A DNA stretch of 64,000 nucleotides, from positions 5,848,501-5,912,500 of the forward strand of contig NZ_CP060488.1 in the NCBI RefSeq assembly GCF_014334015.1. The letters run 5' to 3'. The stretch is from Bacteroides sp. M10 (GTDB lineage Bacteria > Bacteroidota > Bacteroidia > Bacteroidales > Bacteroidaceae). The notes beneath the pieces were generated by a model that did no database searches, was not told where the DNA came from, and saw only the letters and a list, made by a program, of their open reading frames with translations. Both the position numbers and the translations under genes were made by a program. Every line of letters begins with the position of its first letter. Position 1 is the stretch's first letter. Positions 9,801 to 19,464 of this stretch are shown in pieces.

Positions 9801-10088
9801 TTATTTCCCCCACTTATCTTTTGCTTTTCCAGCCACTTTATCGGCTTCATCTGCTACTTTATCAGCAATTTCCGCACCGGCTTCTACTGCTTTAAGTCCA
9901 AGATCCACTGCTTTTCTTTCAGCATGAGCAGCAGCTATTTCAGCATCACGACCTATGCGATGGATAGCATTATAAATTTCACTTTCTAATTGTTTTGCTT
10001 TTGCTGTACGTGAAAGACGATAAGCTACTGCGCCAAGGATTGACCCAATTCCGAGTCCAATCCAGAAATTTCCATGTCTACATTCCAT
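9801..10088 (-). CDS. Small YtxH-like membrane-anchored protein
   Basis: A 95-aa protein: MECRHGN, a glycine-rich membrane helix (FWIGLGIGSILGAVAYRL, residues about 8-25), then a long Ala/Lys/Glu-rich amphipathic helix with repeating A-D-K-V-A pattern to the end. This layout matches YtxH/gas-vesicle-like small stress proteins of unknown biochemical role. ATG at 10094 is an alternative start two codons upstream. It lies 44 bp after a GlsB-type stress membrane protein on the same strand, so a shared envelope-stress transcript is likely. Confidence 0.7.
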   Translation of the reverse strand: MECRHGNFWIGLGIGSILGAVAYRLSRTAKAKQLESEIYNAIHRIGRDAEIAAAHAERKAVDLGLKAVEAGAEIADKVADEADKVAGKAKDKWGK

Positions 10089-10132
10089 AATCAAGTTCTG
10101 TTTTTAGGATTAAAAATAAATTATATAAATAT

Positions 10133-10378
10133 CTATTTAGATTTCGAGAATAAAGAAGCAATCCATAATACAAGGATAGCTCCTACGGTGGAAGTTATCA
10201 AACTTCCGATCAGTCCTGAAGCTGCCAGTCCGAAAAGGGCAAACACCCAACCGCCCAGTACACCTCCAAGAATACCAAGTAATAAATTTATAACAAGACC
10301 AAAACCTCCGCCGCGCATTATTTTACCTGCGAGGAATCCAGCCACAATACCAATAATGATATACCATATAAAGCCCAT
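10133..10378 (-). CDS. GlsB/YeaQ/YmgE family stress response membrane protein
   Basis: An 81-aa hydrophobic protein with three membrane helices and the family's glycine pattern: GIVAGFLAGKIMRGGGFGLVIN, LLGILGGVLGGWVF and a C-terminal GSLITSTVGAILVLWIASLF. These transglycosylase-associated proteins are induced by stress in many bacteria; biochemical function is unknown. The start is supported by AAGGAGGA at 10383-10390, an unusually strong Shine-Dalgarno sequence for Bacteroides. It precedes the 95-aa YtxH-like gene. Confidence 0.9.
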   Translation of the reverse strand: MGFIWYIIIGIVAGFLAGKIMRGGGFGLVINLLLGILGGVLGGWVFALFGLAASGLIGSLITSTVGAILVLWIASLFSKSK

Positions 10379-10515
10379 ATAATCCTCCTTTTTTATTTAA
10401 CAACAGTAGGTATGAAGAATAGTTCAGTCACTCAAAACTGAATTAACGACAATTTACAATCCTTAGTCTTAGAGCTTTATTCCTATCATATTGAATTAAT
10501 CACAGCAAATATATA

Positions 10516-10544
10516 TTGAGAAACGGGAAGTTTCCGTACCTTTG
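10516..10544 (+). promoter_or_regulatory. Promoter of the Fsr-like exporter gene
   Basis: TTG (10516-10518), 18 bp, then TACCTTTG (10537-10544) match the Bacteroidales layout; the ATG follows about 35 nt after the expected start point. Confidence 0.65.
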
Positions 10545-10585
10545 CAGCCGATTTTTCAGGAACACTTCAATAGTAAATAGGTATT

Positions 10586-11791
10586 ATGGTACAGAATCAG
10601 GAACAACCCGTAGGAAAAATTACATTTTCCATTTTGATTGCATTGAGTCTTTCGCATTGCCTCAACGATCTTTTACAGTCGGTGCTATCAGCATCTTATC
10701 CTTTATTTAAAGATGATTTAGGACTTAGTTTCGCGCAAATCGGACTTATCACACTAGTTTATCAACTTTCCGCTTCAGTTTTTCAACCGATTACCGGAAT
10801 TTTCTTTGATAAGCATCCCGTCGCATGGTCATTGCCTATCGGAATGAGCTTTACACTGATTGGTTTGATAAACTTAGCATTCTCTGATAATCTATACTGG
10901 ATATTAGCCTCCGTATTCTTAATCGGAATTGGCTCTTCCGTACTGCATCCGGAAGCCTCCCGTATCACGTTCCTTGCCTCCGGCGGAAAACGTGGACTGG
11001 CACAATCACTCTTTCAGGTAGGTGGTAACTTCGGAGGTTCATTAGGCCCTTTGCTGGTTGCTCTGTTGGTGGCTCCTTATGGCAGGCAACATCTCATCGT
11101 ATTTGCATTTGTGGCTTTAGCTGCTATCGGAGTGATGTACCCAATTTGCAAATGGTATAAATCATATCTAAACCGGATGAAAGCACAGACTGTCAGTGTC
11201 AGAAAACCTGTTCATCTTCCTTTGCCTATGGATAAGACAGCCCTTTCAATCGCGATATTGCTGATTCTGATTTTCTCCAAATATATTTATATGGCAAGTC
11301 TCACCAGCTATTATACTTTCTACCTGATTCATAAATTCAATGTAAGTGTACAAGATTCGCAGCTATATTTATTTATCTTCCTGGTAGCTACTGCTATCGG
11401 AACATTAATTGGCGGACCTGTCGGTGACCGTATCGGTCGGAAGTATGTAATTTGGGCTTCTATTTTAGGAGCTGCCCCATTTAGCTTACTAATGCCACAT
11501 GCCAATCTGCTGTGGACTATTATCCTTAGCTTCTGTGTGGGATTAATGCTTTCTTCCGCTTTTCCTGCCATATTGCTTTATGCACAGGAGTTGCTTCCTA
11601 CCAAACTTGGATTGATATCCGGTTTGTTCTTTGGATTTGCTTTCGGAGTGGCCGGTGTAGCATCTGCCGTACTTGGCAATTTAGCGGATAAAACGAGCAT
11701 TGAATATGTATATAACATCTGTGCTTATATGCCACTACTGGGATTAGTCACGTTCTTCTTGCCTAATTTAAAGAAGAAAAAGATTGGATAG
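10586..11791 (+). CDS. MFS transporter, fosmidomycin-resistance protein (Fsr) like
   Basis: A 401-aa protein with about 12 membrane helices. The N-terminal ALSLSHCLNDLLQSVLSASYPLFKDDLGLSFAQIGLI is the characteristic opening of the Fsr branch of the major facilitator superfamily, and GGPVGDRIGRKYVI is the MFS loop motif between helices 8 and 9. Family members export small hydrophilic drugs such as fosmidomycin; the natural substrate is unknown. It has its own promoter and terminator, so it is a single-gene unit. Confidence 0.9.
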   Translation: MVQNQEQPVGKITFSILIALSLSHCLNDLLQSVLSASYPLFKDDLGLSFAQIGLITLVYQLSASVFQPITGIFFDKHPVAWSLPIGMSFTLIGLINLAFSDNLYWILASVFLIGIGSSVLHPEASRITFLASGGKRGLAQSLFQVGGNFGGSLGPLLVALLVAPYGRQHLIVFAFVALAAIGVMYPICKWYKSYLNRMKAQTVSVRKPVHLPLPMDKTALSIAILLILIFSKYIYMASLTSYYTFYLIHKFNVSVQDSQLYLFIFLVATAIGTLIGGPVGDRIGRKYVIWASILGAAPFSLLMPHANLLWTIILSFCVGLMLSSAFPAILLYAQELLPTKLGLISGLFFGFAFGVAGVASAVLGNLADKTSIEYVYNICAYMPLLGLVTFFLPNLKKKKIG

Positions 11792-11806
11792 AAATCTATA
11801 TAAATA

Positions 11807-11843
11807 AAATCGCCCTGCTATAATGATTATAGTGGGGCGATTT
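11807..11843 (+). terminator. Terminator after the MFS gene
   Basis: AAATCGCCC / GGGCGATTT outer arms with an inner CTATAAT/ATTATAG helix, 16 nt after the MFS stop; also lies 40 bp from the end of the convergent lipoprotein gene. Confidence 0.75.
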
Positions 11844-11883
11844 ATATTGTTTATAATCTGAACTCGTCTTCACATTTTTAGCT

Positions 11884-12681
11884 TCAATATCTACTTGATT
11901 GCCCTTCATAGATACGTTTCACAGAAGTGACATTGGGATATGTTTTATTATATATTTTCGTTACATCTTCTACTAACCAACAATACAGTGGGCCAAGAGC
12001 GCGAGTAGCATCATCTTCTGATGGAGTTTTTTCCGGAGAGGTGAAATAAAGCACATGGTCCATATCATTATAATTCACATAAATAAAAGAAGTAAATGTC
12101 TTTTCATCCGTTTGCCTTATCTCTCTGGTAAAAGAAGCAGTAATAACGTTAGATATATCATCCTTTGAAGGAATTACAGTAAGCGTACCACTATCTTTTG
12201 TATCATAAATAAATTTAATTCCGCCAGTTACATGCATATCCGAGCTTGCAATAACTTGATTTTCTAAATCTACTTTCTCATCACCCTCAAGTCCTTCGAC
12301 TTTTACACTTACTTTCTTTGTAGTAAACGATTTCGTACCTTTGATTATCTTTATATCAATTTTAGCAGTCAGTCCATTCGCATCTTTCACTACAAGAAAT
12401 GTTGTTCCCAATTGAACGGGAGCTATCATCACATAACCATATTCTTCCTGAATCTTAGCTTTTGCTATCTCTTCATCACCAGTTTCTACAGTATAAGGAG
12501 CTACCCCACCTGTCATTCCTACAGCAGCACCATCAGTTATCTCCATTACTATATCACTAATAGGTTGATCTGGGAAATAAATATCATCTATTTCATAAAG
12601 AAAGAAACGTTCATCATCGTTATCACAGGATACTAATCCTAAGCCAATGAACAACAATAAAAATAAAAGTCTAGTTTTCAT
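11884..12681 (-). CDS. Putative surface lipoprotein, unknown function
   Basis: A 265-aa protein with a clear lipoprotein signal (MKTRLLFLLLFIGLGLVSC, Cys 19) followed by DNDDE, the acidic stretch that in Bacteroides favours surface export. The mature part is beta-rich: residues about 35-115 (VMEITDGAAVGMTGGVAPYTVETGDEEIAKAKI... FLVVKDANG) resemble a bacterial Ig-like strand pattern, followed by an unrecognised C-terminal region. No enzyme motif is visible. It is transcribed alone, convergent with the MFS gene. Confidence 0.75.
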   Translation of the reverse strand: MKTRLLFLLLFIGLGLVSCDNDDERFFLYEIDDIYFPDQPISDIVMEITDGAAVGMTGGVAPYTVETGDEEIAKAKIQEEYGYVMIAPVQLGTTFLVVKDANGLTAKIDIKIIKGTKSFTTKKVSVKVEGLEGDEKVDLENQVIASSDMHVTGGIKFIYDTKDSGTLTVIPSKDDISNVITASFTREIRQTDEKTFTSFIYVNYNDMDHVLYFTSPEKTPSEDDATRALGPLYCWLVEDVTKIYNKTYPNVTSVKRIYEGQSSRY

Positions 12682-12786
12682 ACTTTAATTTGTTAATTTG
12701 TGAGTGTGAGTAATAATTATCCTACAAAAATACTAATATTCACCATACGGTATTCCAATAAGTCACTATATTATTTATTCTAATTA

Positions 12787-13113
12787 TTAACGAAGTCTTC
12801 CTTTAGCCTCATGTTCTAAAGTTTTGGGATTACGACGAGTGTCCCAAAGGGCGATAATAAAAACACGATCATTCATAACTGCATACACAAGTTTGCATAG
12901 TCTATCAACAGGAATAGAGTGTAATTCCATCTCTTCAAAATCCTCCAGCAAAGGCTCTACTTTTCCAAGAAATGGAAACTCACATAAATTCCGAGTAACA
13001 TGTACAACTTGTTGTCTGAAAAGGCGAGCCTCTTTCATCGAAAACTGGGTTTCAATATAACAAAGGATGACCTCTAAGTCATCCAATGCCTCGTAATCCC
13101 ATACTATTTCCAT
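12787..13113 (-). CDS. RelE/ParE family toxin of a type II toxin-antitoxin module
   Basis: A 108-aa protein with the ParE/RelE fold pattern: N-terminal EIVWDYEALDDLEVILCYIE, a helical middle with NLCEFPFLGKVEP, and the closing strands LCKLVYAVMNDRVFIIALWDTRRNP. Toxins of this family are gyrase poisons or ribosome-dependent mRNA nucleases; the conserved R-x-P end (DTRRNP) fits the ParE-like group. Its start overlaps the antitoxin gene by 10 bp, so the two are co-translated. Confidence 0.88.
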   Translation of the reverse strand: MEIVWDYEALDDLEVILCYIETQFSMKEARLFRQQVVHVTRNLCEFPFLGKVEPLLEDFEEMELHSIPVDRLCKLVYAVMNDRVFIIALWDTRRNPKTLEHEAKGRLR

Positions 13114-13370
13114 CGTTCCGTACGCTTCAACATCTCATCCTGCGAAGCATATTCTCCTTGTTTATAGCGTACTAAAGCACTTTCTGCACGTTTCTTTATA
13201 CATTCTATTTCATCTTTGCAGGGAGATTCCGCTTCCTGCTCTTTACGCGCAACACGCGATTTGCGACGCAAAGCTTTTAAGGCTTTTAAAGCTTCAGCCG
13301 TCAGATCATCATCAGCAATAATAGCAGCCACCTCTTTAAGAAGTGAAGCCCTAAGTTCCATTGTAGACAT
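13104..13370 (-). CDS. Antitoxin partner of the ParE-like toxin
   Basis: An 88-aa, highly helical, charged protein (LLKEVAAIIADDDLTAEALKALKALRRK... EGEYASQDEM-like C-terminus) directly before a ParE-type toxin gene. The C-terminal YKQGEYASQDEMLKRTERW resembles antitoxin tails that wrap around ParE toxins. ATG 13368-13370 is preceded by AGGAGAT at 13378-13384 and a -7 element TAACTTTG at 13397-13404, so this start is well supported. It is likely to repress its own promoter with the toxin, as is general for such modules. Confidence 0.82.
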   Translation of the reverse strand: MSTMELRASLLKEVAAIIADDDLTAEALKALKALRRKSRVARKEQEAESPCKDEIECIKKRAESALVRYKQGEYASQDEMLKRTERWK

Positions 13371-13396
13371 ATTAATTATCTCCTTTCTTTATAATA

Positions 13397-13404
13397 CAAA
13401 GTTA
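13397..13404 (-). promoter_or_regulatory. -7 promoter element of the toxin-antitoxin operon
   Basis: TAACTTTG on the minus strand fits TAnnTTTG and lies 26 bp before the antitoxin ATG. Confidence 0.5.
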
Positions 13405-13470
13405 CAATAAAACAGTTACATAACCTACGAAACTCTATTCTATTAACATACTTAACAGAAGAAAGAAAAC

Positions 13471-13503
13471 GACCGGTATGCATCGTCACGACGTATACCG
13501 GTC
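13471..13503 (-). terminator. Terminator of the first SusC/SusD operon
   Basis: GACCGGTAT / ATACCGGTC arms, followed on the minus strand by GTTTTCTTTCTTC, 40 bp after the SusD stop. Confidence 0.85.
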
Positions 13504-13542
13504 TACAAGTTAAGGTCAAAGTCAAAAAATTAAGAGAGCTAT

Positions 13543-15024
13543 TTATATGTTAGGGTTAGCGTTTATTTCTTTCTGGGGAATAGCATACAAATAATAGGTG
13601 CTATTTACTGTAAACGGTTTACCGTTCGGGAAGTTAAGGAACCAATGTCCCAGAGGATTTCGTTTTTCAAAGCTACCACCCTCCTGCCAACAATCGACTT
13701 CTGTCTTCTGCATTTCATCAGATAAAGCAGTACGTACTACGGAACCCTGTGTACGAAGTACATCTGTAATACCGAATCCCTCTCCCCAAAGTTCGCGGCG
13801 ACGTTCCATCAGAATCTCATTAAGAACATCTTCCTGCGATTTCCCTGTCACGTCATAATCTCCCACTCCACGGGCATTGCGCAACGTATTCAATGGAATG
13901 ACAGCCTGATTCAAAGCTACTCCATCACGAACTTTCGCCTCCGCTTCTATCAAATACATTTCAGAAGCACGCATCAAGACCAGATCAGCTGTATCATCTG
14001 CACGCATGTGGAATTTCTTATATCCCAGATACCCTTCACGCATCCACTGAAACAAAGGCAGACGAATGTCACCCTCAATAAAGGTATCTTTTAGATGAGG
14101 ATCGGCCATAAAGCTACTATAAGCTCCGACGTATGTTGCATCCAGATAATAGAAGTTGTAGCTGGCATCCGATTGAGAAGGTATTTGAGGAAATCCCCAT
14201 ATCCATTCTTTATTGGAAATATTATTGAAGCCTTCGTATTCGGCTGTAGTTGTCATCAACGCATATCCTGTACGTGCGGCTTCAGCTGCTTTCGCTGCTT
14301 CTTCCCACTGCCCTGTCAACAGATAAGCACGAGCCAAGAGGCCATCCACCACGGCAACATTCGGTTTGAATTTCTGGTTATCACCACTCCTGACATAGTT
14401 CTTCAAATAATCCTGTGCCAGGTTTAGATCATCAAAAATACGCTGATAAACCTGTGCCACCGTTGATTTTCCTTTCGGAACTGTCGAACTATTACTCGGT
14501 TCGGTATATATAGGAACACATGGAGCATCTTTATCTTTCAGATAAGTGAATTGATAATGCTGCACCAAGTGTAAATAACAGAAAGCACGCAACGCCAATG
14601 CCTGTCCCTGCGCCTGCCGGAGCTCCTCCGAATCTCCCTGAATGGAAATGGCAGTATTACAGTTATCAATCGTTTTATATATCAGATACCAAGCAAATTC
14701 TGTTCTATTGTTTGAAGGTAACGCTATATCGTTAAACTGATACGAAGAGTTGAAACCGTATTTCGGACGGGAAACAACATCACTTGCCATCATGTCATCC
14801 AGACACTGAAGCGCCCGATAACCGATATTGGCATAAGTACTTGAATAATCAAACAGATTATACCAGGCACCATTCACAAGTGCCGCTGCATTTTCGGGCA
14901 CAGGTACTTTTTCTGAACTTACCGCATCCGTTGGGTCCGTATCCAAAAAACTGCTGCTACAACTCGTTGCCAGGAAAAGTCCGGCAACTGCGGCAAGAAT
15001 AGATTTAATTTTTATTTTTCTCAT
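13543..15024 (-). CDS. SusD/RagB family nutrient-binding lipoprotein
   Basis: A 493-aa SusD homologue: lipobox ending at Cys 22 (GLFLATSC), the SusD N-terminal signature FLDTDPTDAVSSEKVP, TPR-like helices with LRAFCYLHLVQHYQ, and the C-terminal MRASEMYLIEAEAKVRDG...RRRELWGEG motif. Such proteins sit on the outer face of the outer membrane, capture a glycan or other nutrient and form the lid of the SusC channel. It follows SusC by 14 bp. No glycoside hydrolase or regulator lies next to the pair, so the ligand cannot be inferred. Confidence 0.95.
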   Translation of the reverse strand: MRKIKIKSILAAVAGLFLATSCSSSFLDTDPTDAVSSEKVPVPENAAALVNGAWYNLFDYSSTYANIGYRALQCLDDMMASDVVSRPKYGFNSSYQFNDIALPSNNRTEFAWYLIYKTIDNCNTAISIQGDSEELRQAQGQALALRAFCYLHLVQHYQFTYLKDKDAPCVPIYTEPSNSSTVPKGKSTVAQVYQRIFDDLNLAQDYLKNYVRSGDNQKFKPNVAVVDGLLARAYLLTGQWEEAAKAAEAARTGYALMTTTAEYEGFNNISNKEWIWGFPQIPSQSDASYNFYYLDATYVGAYSSFMADPHLKDTFIEGDIRLPLFQWMREGYLGYKKFHMRADDTADLVLMRASEMYLIEAEAKVRDGVALNQAVIPLNTLRNARGVGDYDVTGKSQEDVLNEILMERRRELWGEGFGITDVLRTQGSVVRTALSDEMQKTEVDCWQEGGSFEKRNPLGHWFLNFPNGKPFTVNSTYYLYAIPQKEINANPNI

Positions 15025-15038
15025 AATTTAGTCTGAAT

Positions 15039-18000
15039 TTAGAAAGAAACGTTGATACCTCCGGAGATCGTTCGCATAGCCGGATAACGATAATAAGTGA
15101 TACCGGTAATTCCCTGTTCAGGGTCTAGTCCCTGATTCCGGTGAATGGTAAACAGATTATCTCCTTGTACATATACCTGCACACTGCTCAATGATAACTT
15201 ACTAATCCATTGTTTGGGTAAGTTATAGGAAAGAGTCAGGTTTTTCAATCGCATATACGAATTATTCTGCAAGAAACGGGTAGAAGCCGAGTTCCAGTTA
15301 TTAGTGGTAGTACTCAAAGCGGGAACATCTGTATTACGATTGTCGGGAGTCCATCTTTTTAGAATCTCCGTCGACCAGTCGCGTCCTTCCAGACTTCCAT
15401 TATGCAGAATCATTGTAATATCACGATTGTAGATATATCCACCTATACTATAAGCAAAGATGGCAGAAAGATCAAATCCTTTCCAGGAAAGAGAGGTATT
15501 GAATCCACCATACACTTTCGGGAGAGAAGATTTATTGACGTAATAATAGTCGGCCGAACCGTAATCGTTTGTTGTGACACGTTTTCCGGTCGGATTGTGA
15601 TTTTCATCTTCTTCATCCATATACCACAACGGGTCTCCGTTTTCCGGATCTACTCCCGCCCACTCTATCATATAGAAATCATAAACAGAACGGCCTACCT
15701 GCAACTTGTTCACACCACTTTGCGGCATATCTTTCAAAGGAAGATCCGTCACCTTATTCTTATAATGTGTCAGATTCATACCCAGTTTCCATACCCAACC
15801 ATTCTGATTGATAATTGTTCCGTTCAACACCATTTCTATACCTGTATTCTTCAAGGCTCCTACATTCTCGTCAATAGAACCATATCCCAGAGAAGGAGCT
15901 ATCGGACGTGAGTAAAGCAAATCTTTCGAACGACGTGTAAAGAAATCAAACGAACCGGAAAAACGGTTGTTGAACAGGGAGAAGTCGATACCCACGTTAA
16001 AGTTGAGGTTCGTTTCCCATTTCAGGTTCGGGGTCGCCATACGGTCGGACACTAACGCATTTTCTCCCAGATTGGAAACAATGGTATAAAGCCCTTTACT
16101 CGCATAATACGTACCCAAGTTATCGTTTCCCTGTGCACCATAGCTCATTTTCAGAGTTAGGGCAGACAACCAGTCGGAAGTGCTTGCCATAAACTCTTCC
16201 CGGTCGATACGCCAGGAAGTACCCAGCGACCAGAAATTTCCCCAACGGGTTTCGGGCGCAAAGCGTGAAGAACCGTCGCGACGATAAGATGCCGAGAAGA
16301 AATATTTATTTTGATAATCATATAACGCTTGAGTCAGATAACCCACCAATGCATAGTCAATACGATATCCCGAACCTCCGGTCAGCTGTGAGCCGACTAC
16401 CAATTCCGGCATATCAGGCTGCGCCATTTTGGAACGTGATGCTGTCAGTTCATCGTAACGGTAAGAATAGGCTTCCACACCGGCAAGGACATTAAAATGA
16501 TGTTCACCGATTGTCTTGTCATACGTAGCAATATTGTTCCACGTCCAGGAGAAAGTGCGGGTATTCATCCGGCTGACGCCGCCTCCGTTCTCTTTAGCCG
16601 GACCTAACTTCGGATTCGTATAATCCAATGTATTATAATTAATCAAGTCAAAGTTGAAACTTGTCTTGAATTTCAGTCCTTCAATAATCGTAGCTTCCAG
16701 AAAAGTACGACCGGAGACTTCATCTTTCATTCGTTCCGATTTATCCAAAGGCAAAGTAGCCGGAAGGTTCCAGTTTGCCATCGAACCGGAAGGACGATAG
16801 GAACCAAAGTCATAAATACGATCTCCACTCTCATCCAATTTGTAGCTACCATCCGTATTCATTTCATAAATAGGATAAAATCCCGGCATGGTACGTCCTG
16901 CGGTAATCACATTACTGGTTTTGGAATCGGAAGAAACCGGATAATTCTGCATGGAATGTGCGAAACTCAAGTTGACGCCTCCCTTCAACCAGGAAGTCAT
17001 CTCGCTGGTGATATTGGAACGAAGATTGAAACGCTGGTAACCGGATTCGAGTGCAATACCTTTATCATTCAGGTATCCGGCAGAAAAGAAATACTGATTC
17101 GCTTTTCCACCTCCGGAAACACTTAGATTTAACTCTGTGCGAAGTGCCTGTTGCTCCATGGCGTCACTCCAGTCAGAATTCCATAACGGACGGGCACCTG
17201 CCACCAGCTTTCCATCTGTACCGACCGGTTGCGCATATTGAGGACCATAGGGGTTCGGGCCACCTCCCATTAATTTCGTTACCAAGTCTTTGGATGCTTG
17301 CGTCGCGGCAGTTGCCGGAGTATAATCCGCACTCTTGGCATACTGATTGCGAAGTGCTTCCCAATATAATTCGAAGTATTGGTCGGTACTGACACGATCA
17401 TAATCGCGTACGGCACGGTTGGAACCTCCTAACGAAGCTTTCACCTTTACTGTTGCTTTGGTATTCTGGTCTCCCTGCTTGGTCGTGATAATAATCACAC
17501 CGTTTGCACCACGGGAACCATACAAAGCAGCAGAGGCCGCATCTTTCAATACTGTCATCGAAGATATGTCATCCGGATTGATAGAGTTCACACTACCATC
17601 GAACGGGACACCGTCCACTACATAAAGCGGAGCGCTGGAAGCGTTGATAGACCCGATACCACGAATACGGATTTCTGCATCCGTACCCGGCTGGCCGCTT
17701 GCCGCACTCGCCTGTACTCCGGATACCGTACCCTCCAATACACGTGATATGCTGGAAGTCTGTAACTTTTCAATCTCACCTGCTTTCATCGTCGAAGCTG
17801 CTCCGGTAAAACTATACTTTTTAGCGGTAGCATAAGCTACCACCATTACTTCTTCCAGTTCCTTACTTTCCGATTCCAACGTGACGTTAATCACACTCCG
17901 GTTATTCACCGGTTGTTCCACCGTTCTCATTCCTACAAAACGGAACACTAAAGTGCCGGTCGCAGGAATCTCAATCGAATACTTTCCATCAATATCGGTA

Positions 18001-18167
18001 ATGGTGCCGGAAGATGCTCCTTTCAATTGTACGGAGACACCAGGCAAAGGTTCTCCTTCAGAAGTCACTGTGCCTGTCACGCGTTTCTCCTGCTGTGCTT
18101 CCGCATATACTATATTTCCTGCAAAAAGCAGAAGAGACACGACTAATAAACGTAAATAGATTCTCAT
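15039..18167 (-). CDS. SusC/RagA family TonB-linked outer membrane protein
   Basis: A 1042-aa transporter: signal peptide (about residues 1-25), a CarboxypepD_reg-like domain (VTGTVTSEGEPLPGVSVQLKG...TDIDGKYSIEIP), the SusC-specific plug (RIRGIGSINASSAPLYVVDGVPFDGSVNSINPDDI...DAASAALYGSRGANGVIIITTK) and a 22-strand barrel ending in ISF. There is no STN domain, so it is not a transducer that signals to an anti-sigma factor. A near-consensus -7 element (TACCTTTC) is found about 100 bp upstream on the minus strand. It is co-transcribed with SusD. Confidence 0.96.
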   Translation of the reverse strand: MRIYLRLLVVSLLLFAGNIVYAEAQQEKRVTGTVTSEGEPLPGVSVQLKGASSGTITDIDGKYSIEIPATGTLVFRFVGMRTVEQPVNNRSVINVTLESESKELEEVMVVAYATAKKYSFTGAASTMKAGEIEKLQTSSISRVLEGTVSGVQASAASGQPGTDAEIRIRGIGSINASSAPLYVVDGVPFDGSVNSINPDDISSMTVLKDAASAALYGSRGANGVIIITTKQGDQNTKATVKVKASLGGSNRAVRDYDRVSTDQYFELYWEALRNQYAKSADYTPATAATQASKDLVTKLMGGGPNPYGPQYAQPVGTDGKLVAGARPLWNSDWSDAMEQQALRTELNLSVSGGGKANQYFFSAGYLNDKGIALESGYQRFNLRSNITSEMTSWLKGGVNLSFAHSMQNYPVSSDSKTSNVITAGRTMPGFYPIYEMNTDGSYKLDESGDRIYDFGSYRPSGSMANWNLPATLPLDKSERMKDEVSGRTFLEATIIEGLKFKTSFNFDLINYNTLDYTNPKLGPAKENGGGVSRMNTRTFSWTWNNIATYDKTIGEHHFNVLAGVEAYSYRYDELTASRSKMAQPDMPELVVGSQLTGGSGYRIDYALVGYLTQALYDYQNKYFFSASYRRDGSSRFAPETRWGNFWSLGTSWRIDREEFMASTSDWLSALTLKMSYGAQGNDNLGTYYASKGLYTIVSNLGENALVSDRMATPNLKWETNLNFNVGIDFSLFNNRFSGSFDFFTRRSKDLLYSRPIAPSLGYGSIDENVGALKNTGIEMVLNGTIINQNGWVWKLGMNLTHYKNKVTDLPLKDMPQSGVNKLQVGRSVYDFYMIEWAGVDPENGDPLWYMDEEDENHNPTGKRVTTNDYGSADYYYVNKSSLPKVYGGFNTSLSWKGFDLSAIFAYSIGGYIYNRDITMILHNGSLEGRDWSTEILKRWTPDNRNTDVPALSTTTNNWNSASTRFLQNNSYMRLKNLTLSYNLPKQWISKLSLSSVQVYVQGDNLFTIHRNQGLDPEQGITGITYYRYPAMRTISGGINVSF

Positions 18168-18288
18168 AATTTTGTGGCTTAAGATTTATTTGCTTGTTGT
18201 AACTAACAGTATATTGAACTTTTTTGTTTAGGAAACGAAACATTTTTTAGAAGATTGCTAGTATAAATCAACGAAAGGTAGTACATTC

Positions 18289-19434
18289 GTGAAACAAAAA
18301 ATATCTATACCAACAAAGAACCACATGGGGAAACGGGTTATTCTATATCTTTTTCTGTTATTTTCACTGTCCTTACAGGCACAGACTGAAGAGAAAGTCT
18401 CTTTAGGCAACGATAGTACAGAAGTAGATTCCACAGCAACCGCCAAGCCAAGTGCTTTTAAAAGAGCGATCAAGAAGTTTATGAACTTCAGTGATTTTGA
18501 TACGCTCTATATCAGTCCCAACCGTTATAACTATGCGCTGATGGTTACTCATTTCAGCAACTTTGAGTATTATTCTATCACCAGTGAATTGCCGCAGCCA
18601 CAGAAACTTAGTTTTTCTCCCAACCCGCACAACAAGATAGGATTGTATTTCGGCTGGCGATGGATTTTCCTGGGATGGTCTGTAGATGTAAACGATATTT
18701 TCAAAAAAGGCAACCGAAAGAACAGAGGAACAGAATTCGATCTTAGCCTATACAGTTCCAAACTGGGGGTGGATATCTTCTATCGCCGCACCGGTAATGA
18801 TTACAAAATACATAAAATCAGAGGATTTTCAGACGATATTCCCTCCAACTATTCCGAAGATTTCAGCGGAATAAAGGTAGATATCAAAGGACTGAATCTA
18901 TATTATATCTTCAATAACCGTAAATTCTCTTACCCTGCCGCATTTAGTCAGTCCACCAATCAACGACGCAATGCAGGTACATTTATTGCAGGTTTTTCCA
19001 TTTCAAAGCATCATCTCGACTTCGACTATACAGCACTTCCGGGATTTATCCAGGAGGCGATGAATCCTGCCATGAAAGTCAAGAATATTAAATACACCAA
19101 TGCCAACATCAGTTTCGGCTACGCCTACAACTGGGTCTTTGCCCGCAACTGTCTGGCATGCCTGTCTCTCACCCCTGCCATTGCCTACAAAGCTTCCGAT
19201 GTGGACGCAGAAACGAATGAAGCAAAAGCATGGTACGGCAAATTCAATCTGGATTTTCTGGTTCGGGCAGGGATTGTCTACAACACTGGCAAGTATTACG
19301 TAGGTACTTCTTTTGTTGGAAAAAACTACAATTATCATCGCAACAATTTCTCTGTCGACAATGGATTCGGTACTCTCCAAATATATGCTGGATTCAACTT
19401 CAACACCCGCAAAGAATACAGGAAAAAGAAATAA
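18289..19434 (+). CDS. DUF4421 family outer-membrane-associated protein
   Basis: A 381-aa exported protein: signal peptide from MGKRVILYLFLLFSLSLQAQ, then a beta-rich body rich in aromatic residues and alternating polarity (NKIGLYFGWRWIFLGWSVDVND, GLNLYYIFNNRKFSYPAAFSQ, NANISFGYAYNWVF, GLQ/YAGFNFNTR at the end), the pattern of the DUF4421 family, probably an outer-membrane barrel. Either the first ATG (18289) or ATG 18325, which places the signal peptide at the very N-terminus, could be the true start; the second is more natural. It is divergent from the SusC gene and separate from the biotin operon. Confidence 0.8.
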   Translation: MKQKISIPTKNHMGKRVILYLFLLFSLSLQAQTEEKVSLGNDSTEVDSTATAKPSAFKRAIKKFMNFSDFDTLYISPNRYNYALMVTHFSNFEYYSITSELPQPQKLSFSPNPHNKIGLYFGWRWIFLGWSVDVNDIFKKGNRKNRGTEFDLSLYSSKLGVDIFYRRTGNDYKIHKIRGFSDDIPSNYSEDFSGIKVDIKGLNLYYIFNNRKFSYPAAFSQSTNQRRNAGTFIAGFSISKHHLDFDYTALPGFIQEAMNPAMKVKNIKYTNANISFGYAYNWVFARNCLACLSLTPAIAYKASDVDAETNEAKAWYGKFNLDFLVRAGIVYNTGKYYVGTSFVGKNYNYHRNNFSVDNGFGTLQIYAGFNFNTRKEYRKKK

Positions 19435-19464
19435 TTCCACAGAAACTAGAAATCATCAACTTGC

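Noticed and set aside
9800..10378. Toxin-antitoxin or phage-lysis pair of small genes
   Set aside because: Both proteins match stress-related small membrane families (GlsB-like and YtxH-like), without a toxin motif or overlap.
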